Assembly (NCBI GenBank): GCA_012295275.1
Contig: CM022674.1
Span: forward strand, 16,821,127-16,882,754
Length of the DNA: 61,628 bases
Source of the DNA: Chrysomallon squamiferum
Lineage: Eukaryota; Mollusca; Gastropoda; Neomphalida; Peltospiridae
Direction: 5' to 3'
Under the pieces are notes generated by a model that did no database searches, was not told the DNA's origin, and worked only from the letters and a program-made list of their open reading frames with translations. Shown piece after piece: positions 14,129-27,864 of this stretch; positions within the stretch are counted from its first letter, which is position 1, and each line of letters opens with the position of its first letter. A program made the translations under genes and the position numbers.

Positions 14129-16541
14129 TTTATTTATTTGTATACACTTCGGTAAGTTCTATTTCACTATTAGTGATATTGTATTGTTCACAATCTGTTT
14201 TTAATTTAATCCCTTGGGATCTTTGTAACACTGATTAAAAGCAATACGTTTGAAATCATGTACACATATTAAAACCTACTTCGTGCTTCGTGGGCAGCGA
14301 CGGTTACCTTCGATTATTGAGATTAACTGTTTTTGAGTCTCGATGGCCGAACAGTAACGTCGTCTGCATTCGGAGTGCTGGGGAATGGGTGCCACACGTT
14401 CGAGTCTCGTCAGCGGCATCTGACGGGTTTGTGAGGTTGTTGATTTGACACTGTCCTCCTGCACCAGTGGTTTCTGAACATTGTCTATGTGCAGACTGTA
14501 ATAAGATGTATATAAGACAGAAAATATTCAAATCCTAATAATTCGTAATCTCTTTTATTTTACACTTGAACTGTCTGAAGAAAAAAAATAACATTTAGCA
14601 TTTACTGATATGTAATATGTTATTATTATATTACTTTAATTTGCACATTCCTAATACATTAGTATAATATATTAATTTGCATATTCATAGTGTAATATTG
14701 TTATAATTGGTTTATATTAGCACATTTATGATACATTATAATACTAACATTCGTACTTATGCTTATTCATAATATTTCACGTCTGCATATTTATAAAAGT
14801 TAATCAGACAGTAGTTTACATTCGCATATTAATAATATTATATTATAATGTTTGTCACATATGGATGATATGTTTGTCCTTTGCATAACTGAGATCAATA
14901 CTGTCACTGAATAGGAAATAACTCAACTGTGCTAAAATTAGATGAAATACAGGCCTTGTGAAGGATCAATAGTTTCAGGTTAGCCCTAAAATCCTGAATG
15001 ATTTATCAGTTATTGTAAGTGTTCAGCTTATTGCCAATTTGATATTATAATTATTATTTTACATATTATGATGTAACAGATATTCCATATTTTAAATTGA
15101 ATGTAAATTATTATTATAGTTAGTATTTCACATTTCTTATTGATTAAAAATTATGTTTAATGATTATTCATTTTCATTTAAATGTTTGTAGTTAATTATC
15201 AGTGAAATTAACTTCTAAATTTACTGGGACATTGCGTCCAGTACAGGCATGATTTAACATTGAGAATGAAATATCATTACAAACTCTTTACTCATTAACT
15301 TTTTAATCATATCCAAACAATCTTTGATTTATTTTAGATCACTCAGTAATAATGATTTTTGTGAATAAGAAATATTTTTAACTTTTGCATCAAGTGTTGC
15401 GTTTGTTTAATATTTTCTAATGAAGAGAAGTTAAAACCAGATCAATATATAATGTTCTAACATTTTTGGTTGGCAGCTTTAATAGAAGATATTCTAATTT
15501 AAATTTGTCTTTAAATATTCTATTGTTAATTCCTTTAGATGACTCACCTTTATATCTATTCTATTTTTATGAGAACTGATGAGATATAATTCTTACTGCA
15601 TGTTTCTACCGCAAATCATTCACTTTGACACATGATTATATATAACATAAACACATTCTTCTAGTATACTTTTTCACAGAAGATAATTAAGACTTGATAC
15701 AACATTTACATTACAGTTGTACGATGACATGTAGAGTACACCAAGAAATGTGTACGGTGTATTTAATGTAATGATTGTTATTGTAACACATACAGACAAC
15801 TGATATCTTTCTAATTCTCCATAAACCATAAAGCGTGGTGTTGTTTTGTAAATGCTTAATATAGATTTATACACAAATTATTAAAATATAATAGTAAAAA
15901 TAACAACAACAATAAAAGAAATATAATACAAATACACACACTCTCACATACACACACGCACAAAAGTAATAATAATAATTATAAAATAAAATAAAATAAA
16001 TAATACAAAATATAAAATAAAAAGAACAACCAAATAAACGCTACACAGAAGATATACCGAACAATCGACAAAAATGCAAAAGCAAGACTAAGTAAAAACA
16101 AAAGAATCATTTTGCTCCAAACCAGTTACTGAAGTAAAACATAAAAACATGAAAATTCTGCTAGTTTAGCAAGCGTAAACACAAAAGTTCAAAGATGAAC
16201 AAACCATATTACAAATGATCAACTGAACTGATAGAATCAATAGAAATTATAAAGAGAGCATATCTACCATTATTGTATTATTAAGTTAACCAACCAAGTG
16301 AGATGTGGTTTTGCATAATACAGAATGAAATATTTCTATTCTGGACTGAAAACAGAAGCTTGTGTCAAACGCTTAATATATTTGAAGAGTTCAGTTTGGT
16401 AGTGTCAGTGTCTTGGAAACATTAGTAGAAGAAATTAATAGTTTATTTGGCTCTCTAAAATAACGAATAAAATCTCTTTGTATAAGTAGATTAATTGAGT
16501 TCTGAATAGCGATATCTGAATTTCAACATACTATTTATAAA
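14129..16541. other. Upstream duplicated block before copy C
   Basis: No gene apart from a tRNA-like stretch. It aligns with 46945-49373 before copy G over its whole length with small differences. Parts (about 14.85-15.25 kb) also resemble 18.5-18.95, 40.4-40.9 and 51.4-51.85 kb, so this intergenic sequence is itself repeated. The last 400 bases are the 5-prime flank of copy C. Confidence 0.6.
14335..14430 (+). mobile_element. tRNA-like (SINE head) sequence
   Basis: TGGCCGAACAG at 14344-14354 fits an internal RNA polymerase III A box, and GTTCGAGTC at 14398-14406 fits the B box exactly, 54 bases apart, like a tRNA with a long variable arm. No acceptor stem or 3-prime CCA is clear, so a tRNA-derived SINE is more likely than a tRNA gene. 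The same sequence is in the paralogous block at 47150-47245. Confidence 0.4.
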
Positions 16542-17760
16542 ATGGAGATAATGAAAAAGATCAACGAGATAATATTCTGTGTTTTAGCATTTCTGATAAT
16601 CGTTTTTTCTTTCTGCAATTTCGAGATTAGCACTCGTAAGACTTTTCGAAAGTTACCACAATACCAAGATAAGAAACTTGAAGAAGATCATTCAAAAGAA
16701 TAGACCGTGTCCAGTTAATTGCACTGTATCACAAAATATGTCAGCAACGTAGGCTGTAAACTTGGGCTTATTATTTCTATCATTTCAAGACTGGTGAACA
16801 AAACAGAGCTACCAAAAAAGGTTTTTAATGATCGTCCAAGACATGGGAGACCCCGTAAGACAACAAGAAAGGAGAGAGCACTGTTCACACTTATTAGATG
16901 CCGTTCATGGGCTCAACCCCATCTTTAAAACACCAGTGATTAGCAGTGAGAACCATTTCCTATACGACAGTCAGGAATCGGCTACAAGCAGGAGGAAAAA
17001 CCATCAAGCATGTAAAACTATTTCCAGATCAGAAATCAGCACCACGACTTGTCGCGTGTAATCAAAGTGTTAGAAGGAACATTTCAAAACTGCTGAGAAT
17101 TCATTTTGCGATTAGACTCATTTCTTACTGTGTAGGTGGATGGTCGTATACGTGTTTTGAGCCAAAGGATCACAGCCATGGTTATATCCAAAGTGACTGG
17201 TGGATATGTGTGTGTGTGCCTGCGTGTGTGTGTGTTTGTGTGTCTGTATACACATACCCAAACACACATCCACACACATACCCATAAATATTAAGATACA
17301 TTTCATATATATATATATATATAGATAGATAGATAGATAGATATAGATATAGATATATAAACAAAACAATAAATTAATATTTGTAGTCGGTCTCTGCCAT
17401 TAGGGTAAGTGTCTAAAAATGTCACAGACATCTTCGCCATTCTAACTGTAATATATACATATAGTTAGGAGTACATTTAAAAATGTCGATAAAATAAGAG
17501 ATGTATAACGGCTACGTGACTGGAAAGATCAAACATTAAACTAGATCAAAAGTTACGTTTAATGAAGAGTGTCATCACTGTAGTTGTAGTCGTTGATCCT
17601 ACTGTTTTGTGTTGGAAAACTGATTCACACGAATGTGATTCTAATAATTATAGAATGTTTACTTCTAGGTGATGCCTTGATAAACACTAAAACGGATGTT
17701 ATGGATTATAAGGGAGGCTGGTGATACAATCAGTGTCAGTGTGAATAGAAACTGAAATGA
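16542..17760 (+). pseudogene. Copy C, part 1: exon 1 with stops, Tc1 and exon 5 stub
   Basis: Exon 1 begins at ATG 16542 with the family signal peptide (IIFCVLAFLIIVFSFCNFE), but TAG at 16701-16703 and a later TAA break it. At the GCK of the PAN motif it passes into Tc1 transposase sequence. A short exon 5 stub starts after TAG at 17669 (GDALINT...KGGW) and ends in stops. Exons 2-4 of this gene are missing. Copy G has the same structure with fewer lesions. Confidence 0.8.
16763..17200 (+). mobile_element. Tc1-type transposase fragment (copy C, in exon 1)
   Basis: Frames read in turn SRLVNKTELPKKVFNDRPRH, a helix-turn-helix 2 piece (RTISYTTVRNRLQAGG), and a degraded FCD..THFLLC, which resembles the first catalytic Asp region of Tc1 elements, then DGRIRV. 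It runs into a GT-rich tract. Frame changes show it is inactive. Confidence 0.7.
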
Positions 17761-18982
17761 AAATTCGATTATGTTCTGGTTTGAAATAAAACTGTAATGA
17801 AAATTGGACCATCTTCTGTGTTCAACTAAAATGTAATGAAAATTCCACTATCTTCAGGTTTGAACAAAATCTTATTTTTTTCACATTCGTGCTTGATTTT
17901 GCTGACTTTAGGTAAAAACTATAGTAGGTGCTGTACTGTATAAAATAGTTCGTAAATGATTCGTCGCTGCTGATATAAAAATACATTTTGTGAAGGAAAC
18001 AAATATTTGAAAGTTCTACCATTGATGATTCCAGATTCGAAAATATGTCGTATTATCTCTTTAATAGAAACAAGATATTTATTTATTTATTTATTTATTT
18101 ATTTGTTTATTGTTTATTTATTTGTATATTATTTTACTGTCTTTATTGTTTATTCGTTGATATGTTTATTTATTTATCTATTTTTATTAACATTTGACCA
18201 TTCACAATTTATTATATTTTACATTTGAATATTCAGGAAAAAAATATTATAATAAATATTCTACATAATATATTTTTATAATAATTATAGCATTTGGTCA
18301 TTTGAAAATGCAGATAAAAATATGATATAACAAATATTTTCCATTTATCGATACGTAATACATTATCATAATTATTACTTTAATTTGCATATTTATAATA
18401 CGTAAATCTTTTATTCTAGCATTCGAATTTATGATATATTATTATACTAATAATAATACATATGCTAGTTCGTATTATTTAACATTTGCAAAAACTGTAT
18501 TTGCATACCAATTATAATTGTTGCATTTGGATGACATGCTTGTCGCTTTTATTATTGTGGTAAATATTGTCATTGAATGGGAAATAACTGAACTGTGATC
18601 AAACTAGATGGATTCCAGACATTGTGTCAAATCAAAAGTAACAATAGTTTCAAGTTAGCCTTAAAATCCTGAATGACTTATCAGTCATTGAAAGTGTTCA
18701 ACTTATTCCTAATTTGTTATTATAATTATATTTTCTAATTGATAATAATTAAAAATTAAAAATTATTCTCTATATGTGCATTTTAAATTAAATGTAAATT
18801 GTTACTACAATTATTATTTCAAATGTTGTTATTAATAATAATTATGTTTAATGATTATTAATTTTAAGTTGAATATTTGTAATTATTTAACGGTGAAAAT
18901 AACTTCTAAATTTGCTGTGATAGTGTACCTAGTGCATGTATGATTGAAAATTGAGAATAAAATCATTACAAACTATTAACTC
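17761..18982. other. Flank inside composite copy C
   Basis: A few diverged 3-prime minisatellite units (to about 17875), a TTTA tetramer run (about 18082-18115), and AT-rich DNA repeated at 50.6-51.86 kb and in 39.7-40.9 kb. No gene seen. Confidence 0.6.
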
Positions 18983-20861
18983 ATTATGAATGGAGATAAA
19001 ACAAGCGGAGTTTTTACAATTGTACCACGTGACAACGGCAGCCCAATCAAGGCGTACTGCGAAATATCTGACAATGATAGCGGTTGGCTTCTAAATTTAA
19101 GCAATGCTTTTATTAATTTTTAATTTTTTTAACTTTTTAATTTGTTGTCATTTTCATTTTATATCTTATTACCTTTTTCTCTGTGTTTCATCTATTTCTT
19201 TTCCTTTTCGTTTCGTTTTATTCGTAAACGTTTTAAGCAGATAAGGGACCTCTGTTTTTAGGTATTTCATAGACGGACAGACGGATCAGAAAACTTCTAC
19301 AGAACGTGGCAAGAATACAGAGACGCATTTGGTTAATTAAGTAAAGAATTCTGGTTAGGTAGGTAATTAGTAATAAATAATTAAAATATGTATATTAAAA
19401 AGTTAGTGAATTAAGTTATTAAGTTCAAAAATGAAACTTTCATTCATTGGACAGTGGGTTTATCGATTATCGACTTGATTTATCTTTCTAGGCAATGAGA
19501 ACATACATACGTTGTCCAGTCAAGGTTACTACGATCTGAAACTTGACTTCGAAAATTTCGAAGGAAACACGACTTTTGATGTCTACAAAACTTTCTCGAT
19601 AAATGGAGAAGATGATTTTTATCGCTTATCAGTTGAAAAATAGAGCGGAAATGCAGGTAATTTGAAATAAATAAATGCAACAACAACAACAGAAATCACG
19701 CTAATAATAATAAGAATCTTCTAAAAAACAACAACAACAACAACAAATTAAATAAATGAATGAATGAATGAATAAACAAATAATCAAATACATTCAATTA
19801 TAATACATTTCGAAAACAACCCGAACAATCACAATGACAATAAAAATAATCGACTAATGATTAAGTTTATATTAAATTTATCTGTAAACAGTTCATATCT
19901 GAATTTAGAAAAAACAATGTATTTTTTTGTTCTTGTAAAACAGTCCTCGCGATATGTCATACTTGCTGAAATCAAGTTTATACTCTGTGCTGTCAGTTTG
20001 TATTGAATATTGGGAACCCTGACTGGTAAATTGGCACGTTGTAAATTGTCGGAGGCTAAGAGTTGGCAAATTATTGGCATGAGAGATCCAGGAACTCTCC
20101 TCAAACTATTTGGATGTCAACTTTGGCGCAGTATATCCATCACTTCATGACAAAGACAGAGCTGTAAAAACAGGATTTAAACATTGTCCAACACATGGGA
20201 ATCCCTGTAAGACAACAACAAGAGAGGAGAGAGAATTGTTGAGACTTGTTAGACGTCGATCATGGGTCTCAACCACATTTTTAAAACCACAGTGGTTACC
20301 ATTGAGAGTCATATCGTACACGACCTTCAGGAATCGGCTAAAAGCAGGACAGAAAACATAAAACGTATAAAACTATCTCAAGCTCACAAACAAGTACCAC
20401 ATTTAAGCATGTAGATAAAACGAAATATTTGTACCGGTTACCTCACTGAAAAGAACAAACATTAGACTAGTTTTAAACCTTACGTTTAAAGAATAGGGTC
20501 ATCATCGTGGTCGTAGTTTTTCATCCTCCTGTTTTATTTTGGAAAACTGATTGACACGAATGTGATTCTGATAATTATAGAATGTTTACTTGTAGGTGAT
20601 GCCCTGATAAACGCTGTAACAGATAACGTTCGTCACAATGGTATGAAATTCTCTACAGAGGAGAATGGAAACGCATGTGCTAGGGGTTGTAAGGGAGGCT
20701 GGTGGTACAACGACTTTCACTCTGCCAATCTGAACCGTCTGTACCTCAACGGAACCAATAACCTCTTTGTTGTAGGCATCAAGTGGTCGCCATGGAGAGG
20801 CTATTATTATTCACTGAAGAAAACTGTAATGAAAATTCGACCATCTTCTGTTTTGAACTAA
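18983..20861 (+). pseudogene. Copy C, part 2: exons 2-5 of a second decayed gene
   Basis: Exon 2 is represented only from IMNGG onward (18983-19090); its acceptor half is missing and the donor is CTAAAT instead of GTAAGT. Exon 3 (19262-19358) has TAA at 19334-19336. Exon 4 (19492-19656) has TAG at 19641-19643, the same lesion as in copies A and G. A Tc1 remnant lies before exon 5. Exon 5 (20596-20861) is open but carries YNDFH in place of YNSCH and an extra Cys (ARGCKGG). With part 1 it forms a fusion of two gene remnants that duplicated as one unit. Confidence 0.8.
19975..20385 (+). mobile_element. Tc1 transposase remnant (copy C, before exon 5)
   Basis: Same fragment as at 1230-1585 and 52845-53265: the KSWQIIGMRDPG helix-turn-helix, then REERELLRLVRRRSWVSTTF and FRNRLKAGQ in another frame. 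It was in place before the A/C/G duplication, since all three share its ends. Confidence 0.7.
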
Positions 20862-23299
<2,438 letters not shown>

Positions 23300-23650
23300 A
23301 TGAAAATGATCTACAGGATAATATTCTGTGTTATAGCATTTCTGACAATCGTTGTTTCTTTTTCCAATTCCGAGCTTGGCACTCGTAAAACTTTTCGAAA
23401 GTTACCACAGTACAACGATAAGAAACCTACAGAAGATCCTTCAAAAGAATTGAACGTGTCCAGTAAACTCTACTGCGTCACAGAATGTTGCAGCTACGTC
23501 GGCTGTAAAGGATTCATCTATAACAACGGCAACGGCATGTGTTCTCTGTACAGTGAAAACTTGAATTCTCTTTCGTTTGTTAGCGAGGCAGAAACAGAAT
23601 CACATGGTATGATGTATTCGGTTTAGAAATAATTAATGTAATTGTTAAAG

Positions 23651-23848
23651 AAAGTGTTTCGTCTAACTGCGTAGAGATAAATAATGTTAATATTGTCACA
23701 CAAAGTGTTCCCTATCATTGTGTAGATATTATTATTATTTCTACAGAAAGTGTTCCCTCTAGCTGTGTAGAGACATTTAATTTCATTGCTGTCACAGAAA
23801 GTGTTCACTGTGACTCTGTAGACATAAATAAAGTTATTATTATTTCAG
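23651..23848 (+). repeat. Tandem array of duplicated exon-2 starts (copy D)
   Basis: Units start at 23651, 23702, 23747 and 23798 before the real exon at 23849, with the same 51, 45, 51, 51 spacing as copy B and an open frame throughout (ESVSSNCVEI, QSVPYHCVDI, ESVPSSCVET, ESVHCDSVDI). The fourth unit has one Cys changed to Ser. Confidence 0.8.
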
Positions 23849-24041
23849 AAAGTGTTCCATCTGACTGTGTAGAGATAATTATGAATGGAGGTAAAACAAG
23901 CGGTGTTTATACAATTGTACCACGTGACAACGGCAGCCCAATCAGGGCGTAGTGCGAAATATCTGATAATGATAGCGGTTGGCTTGTAAGTTTGAGCGAT
24001 ACTTTTGTTAATTCTTCCATTGTTTTCATTTCATATATTAT

Positions 24042-24158
<117 letters not shown>

Positions 24159-25022
24159 TGTTATTATTATTGTTTATTGATTTTTTTTTGTTACTCTCAA
24201 TAAGCAGACATGGGACCTAGTATTTCAGTTCTTCTTTTGATGTTCAGATATATCAGAGACGGACGGACGAATCAGAAAACTTCTACAGAACGTGGCAAGA
24301 ATACAGAGACGGATTTGGTTCCTTAACTAATGAATTCTGGTTAGGTAAGTAATTAATCATAAATACTTAAAATATAAATACAAAAATTAGTAGATTAAGG
24401 GAGTAATTTCAAAAATATAATGTATCAAAGGTGTGTGTATATGTATTTGTGTATGTGTCTGCGTATGTTTGGGAACGAATAAGATCAAAAACAGAACACA
24501 AAAGCAACAACAACAACAACAAAAAGAACAATATTGTTAAAAGCAGTGAATCCAGATAAAACAGTGAAAGACGGAAGGAAACAAACAAACAAGCGAACAA
24601 GGAAACAGACAAACAAAAACTTAGATAAATATCTCGATATATGCTTATTCATTGAACGAAGTATTTATCGATTATCTGTCTGATTTATCTTGCTAGGCAA
24701 TGAGAACATACATCGGTTGACCAGACAGGGTTACTACGATCTAAAAATTGACTTGGAAGATTTTGAAGGAAACACGAAATTTGTTGTCTTCAAAAATTTC
24801 TCAATAACTGGAGACGATGATTTTTATCGCTTATCTGTGGAAAAATACAGAGGAAATGCAGGTAATTTAAATGCCTTTTACTTTTATTGTTCAACTGATA
24901 TCAGATAAATAATAACAAATAAATGCAGTTAAGTAATACGTTTATTAATATTATAGTAAAATTCATATATAATCAATGAGTGTACAGCGATAGATAATAT
25001 ATTTGTTTACATGGATGAAATA

Positions 25023-25025
<3 letters not shown>

Positions 25026-25063
<38 letters not shown>

Positions 25064-25183
25064 TAGATAGATAGATAGATAGACAGACAGATAGATAGAC
25101 AGATAGAACAATATATTTTTATGGGTAGATAAAACATTACTATAGATAAAATAAAATAAAATATTTATAAAGATATATAAAAC

Positions 25184-25258
<75 letters not shown>
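25026..25258. repeat. (TA)n/(GATA)n/(GA)n cluster in intron 4 (copy D)
   Basis: TA and TAGA/CAGA units to about 25107, then TA (from about 25195) passing into a shorter GA run (about 25221-25258). Confidence 0.85.
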
Positions 25259-25261
<3 letters not shown>

Positions 25262-27119
25262 TAAGTATGTATATATACTTATATATGTAGATAAAACTAT
25301 ACACTTAGGAATATTTATTACGAATCCAGTTTACTCACAGAAACATTAAGCTGGTATTAAGAATTACGTTTAGAGAAAAGTTGTAGTCGTTGTTGCTGCT
25401 GTTATATGTTGAAAAACTGATTGACACGAATGTGATTCTATAGAGTGTTTACTTGTAGGCGATGCCCTGATCAACACTGTAGCAGATAACATTCGTCACA
25501 ATGGTATGAAATTCTCTACAAAGGACAATGGTAACTCATGCGCTAGCAGTAATAAGGGAGGTTGGTGGTACAACAGCTGTCATTCGGCCAATCTGAACGG
25601 TCTGTACCTCAATGGAACCAATAATTTATTTGGTGTTGGAATCAACTGGTCGCCATGGAGAGGCTATTACTATTCACTGAAGAAAACTGTAATGAAAATT
25701 CGTCCATCTTCTGTTTTGAACTAAAACAGGAATGAAAATTTGAACATCTTCTGTTATAAATTGAAACGGTAATACAAATTCCACCATCTTCTGTTTTGAA
25801 CAAATAGTTTTAGGAACATTTGTTTGTCTTCTGACTAAAGTTATATCTGTAATTACAAAATGACCGTCTTCTGTTTTGAACTAAAAATGTAATGAAAATT
25901 TCACAATCTCCTGTTTTGGACTAAATCTCTAATGAAAATTCGACCACCTTCAATTTTGAACCAATATTTTTGAATCAATAATTTTGAATCAATGGAACCA
26001 ATAATTTATTATTACTAGCCCTACAATTTCAATTTTACTGAATTACTAATGGAACCAATAATTACTATTATTACTAGCCCTACTATTTCAGTACTATTAC
26101 TAATTACTAGCCCTATTATTTCCAGTACTACTATTATTACTAGCCCTCCTATTATTTCCAGTACTACTATTATTACTATCCCTAGTATCCCTTCTATTTC
26201 ATATACTACTATTTCCACAACTATTATTAGAAGCCCTACTATTTTCAGTATTATTATTATTACTTCCAATACATTTTCCAGTACTAATATTACAATTATT
26301 ACTAGCCCTACTGTTTCCTATACTACTATTATTATTACTATCCTACTAGTCCTTCATTTTCAATTACTACTACTACATTACAAACAAACCCTTATTTTTC
26401 CAGCACTTTTTCAGTACTACTATTTTCCAGTACTACTTTACTATTTAGCCTAGTACTACTATTATTTATTAGGCTCTACTATTTCCACATATTATTATTA
26501 TTACTAGCCCTACTATTTCCACTACTACTATTATTACTATTACTATTTTTTACTATTATTATTATTAGCCCTTCTATTTCTATTATTATTATTTCTATTA
26601 TTATTATTATTACTACTTTTATTACTTATTATTACTAGCCCTAGTATTTCCAGTACTACTATTATATTTTTATTTTCTAGTACTACTATTATTATTTTAT
26701 TACATTTTCCATTACTACTATTACTATTATTACTATTATTACTATTACTATTTACCTACTATTATTATTATTATTATTACTACCCTACTATTTCCAATAT
26801 TACTATTATTACTAGCTATACTATTTCTATTTCCATATAGTACTATTATTACTATTACTATTACTAGCGCTACTATTTCCTATACTACTATTATTACTAG
26901 CCGTTCTATTTCCAGCACTACTCTTATTATTTTTAGTACTACTATTATTACTTCCAATACATTTCTCAGTTCTAATATTACAATTATTACTAGCCCTGTT
27001 ATTTCCATTACCACTACTACTAGTAATTTTATTATTAATAGATCTACCATTTCCACTGTTCTTATTACTAGCCCTACTATTTCCAGTACTACTATTATTA
27101 CTAACTCTTCTACTGTTGA

Positions 27120-27390
27120 CGTTTACCTAACTTACCTTGATATCCACCTGAACTTACCTTAATTACCGACATCACCTGGAATGAGAAATCAAATGTAAAT
27201 TATCCGAGGGTGCGAGGATTCAAACTCCAAGCAGCGAGCGTAGCGAGCGTGAACTCTAACCACGACACCATCCGATCTCGGACGATCAACATACGAAAAT
27301 AACTTCTAGTCAATCCTGCGATCGATGTTGTGCAGTCGATTTTGGGTTATCTCCCAACATGGCGATTATCTGCAGAAGCCGTCATTTTCA
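27120..27390 (+). repeat. Left inner inverted arm of the foldback-like element
   Basis: Pairs with 27590-27864 in inverse orientation with roughly 85 percent identity by eye. It contains the tRNA-like stretch on the minus strand and a CAACATGGCGAT segment matched by ATCGCCATGTTG in the right arm. Confidence 0.8.
27204..27277 (-). mobile_element. tRNA-like sequence in left arm
   Basis: Minus strand reads GATCGGATGGTGTCGTGGTT (A-box-like) and GAGTTTGAATCC (B-box-like). The 3-prime side of the acceptor stem has decayed (CCCTCGG instead of TCCGATC). Confidence 0.45.
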
Positions 27391-27589
27391 TTTTATTTTA
27401 TCTGACTATTTTAAATATAAATCCACACATTCCTTAATATTTAGCATATAAAATAAAATATTTAATAAAATAAACATTTATATAAAATTAAAAGAATTGC
27501 ATTACATAGTTTCTAAAAATAAACATGATGTCATTATTCCCGGAAGTTATATAATTCTTATAGTATTGCAGGATATTATGCAAATTCCG

Positions 27590-27864
27590 AAAATGGCGGC
27601 TTCTACAAATCGCCATGTTGGGAGGTAACTCCAAATCGATTGCACAACATCAGTCGCAGGATTGACTAGAAGTTCTTTTCGTATGGTGGTCGTCCGAGAT
27701 CGGATGGTGTCGTGGTTAGCGTTCACACTAGCTACGCTCGCTGCTTGGAGTTCAAATCCTCGCTCCGATCGGATAATTTAACTTTCCTTTCTCGTTCCAG
27801 GTCATGTCGGTCATCAGGTAATTAAGGTAAATTAAGGGGAACATCAAGATAAGTTAGATAAACG
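27590..27864 (+). repeat. Right inner inverted arm of the foldback-like element
   Basis: Inverse partner of 27120-27390. It starts AAAATGGCGGC and ends at the beginning of the right minisatellite. Confidence 0.8.
27698..27770 (+). mobile_element. tRNA-like sequence in right arm (73 nt)
   Basis: The 5-prime GATCGGA (27698-27704) is perfectly complementary to the 3-prime TCCGATC (27764-27770), as in a 7-bp acceptor stem, with 73 bases in total. TGGTGTCGTGGTTAGCG fits an A box and GAGTTCAAATCC a B box. The anticodon arm does not fold and the T stem is weak, so a tRNA-derived SINE head or promoter is more likely than a working tRNA. Confidence 0.5.

Noticed and set aside
13702-14238. 178-codon ORF spanning the N gap
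   Set aside because: Open only because N codons are not counted as stops.
27698-27770. Functional tRNA gene
   Set aside because: The anticodon arm does not pair and the T stem is weak; it sits inside an inverted repeat with a decayed partner.
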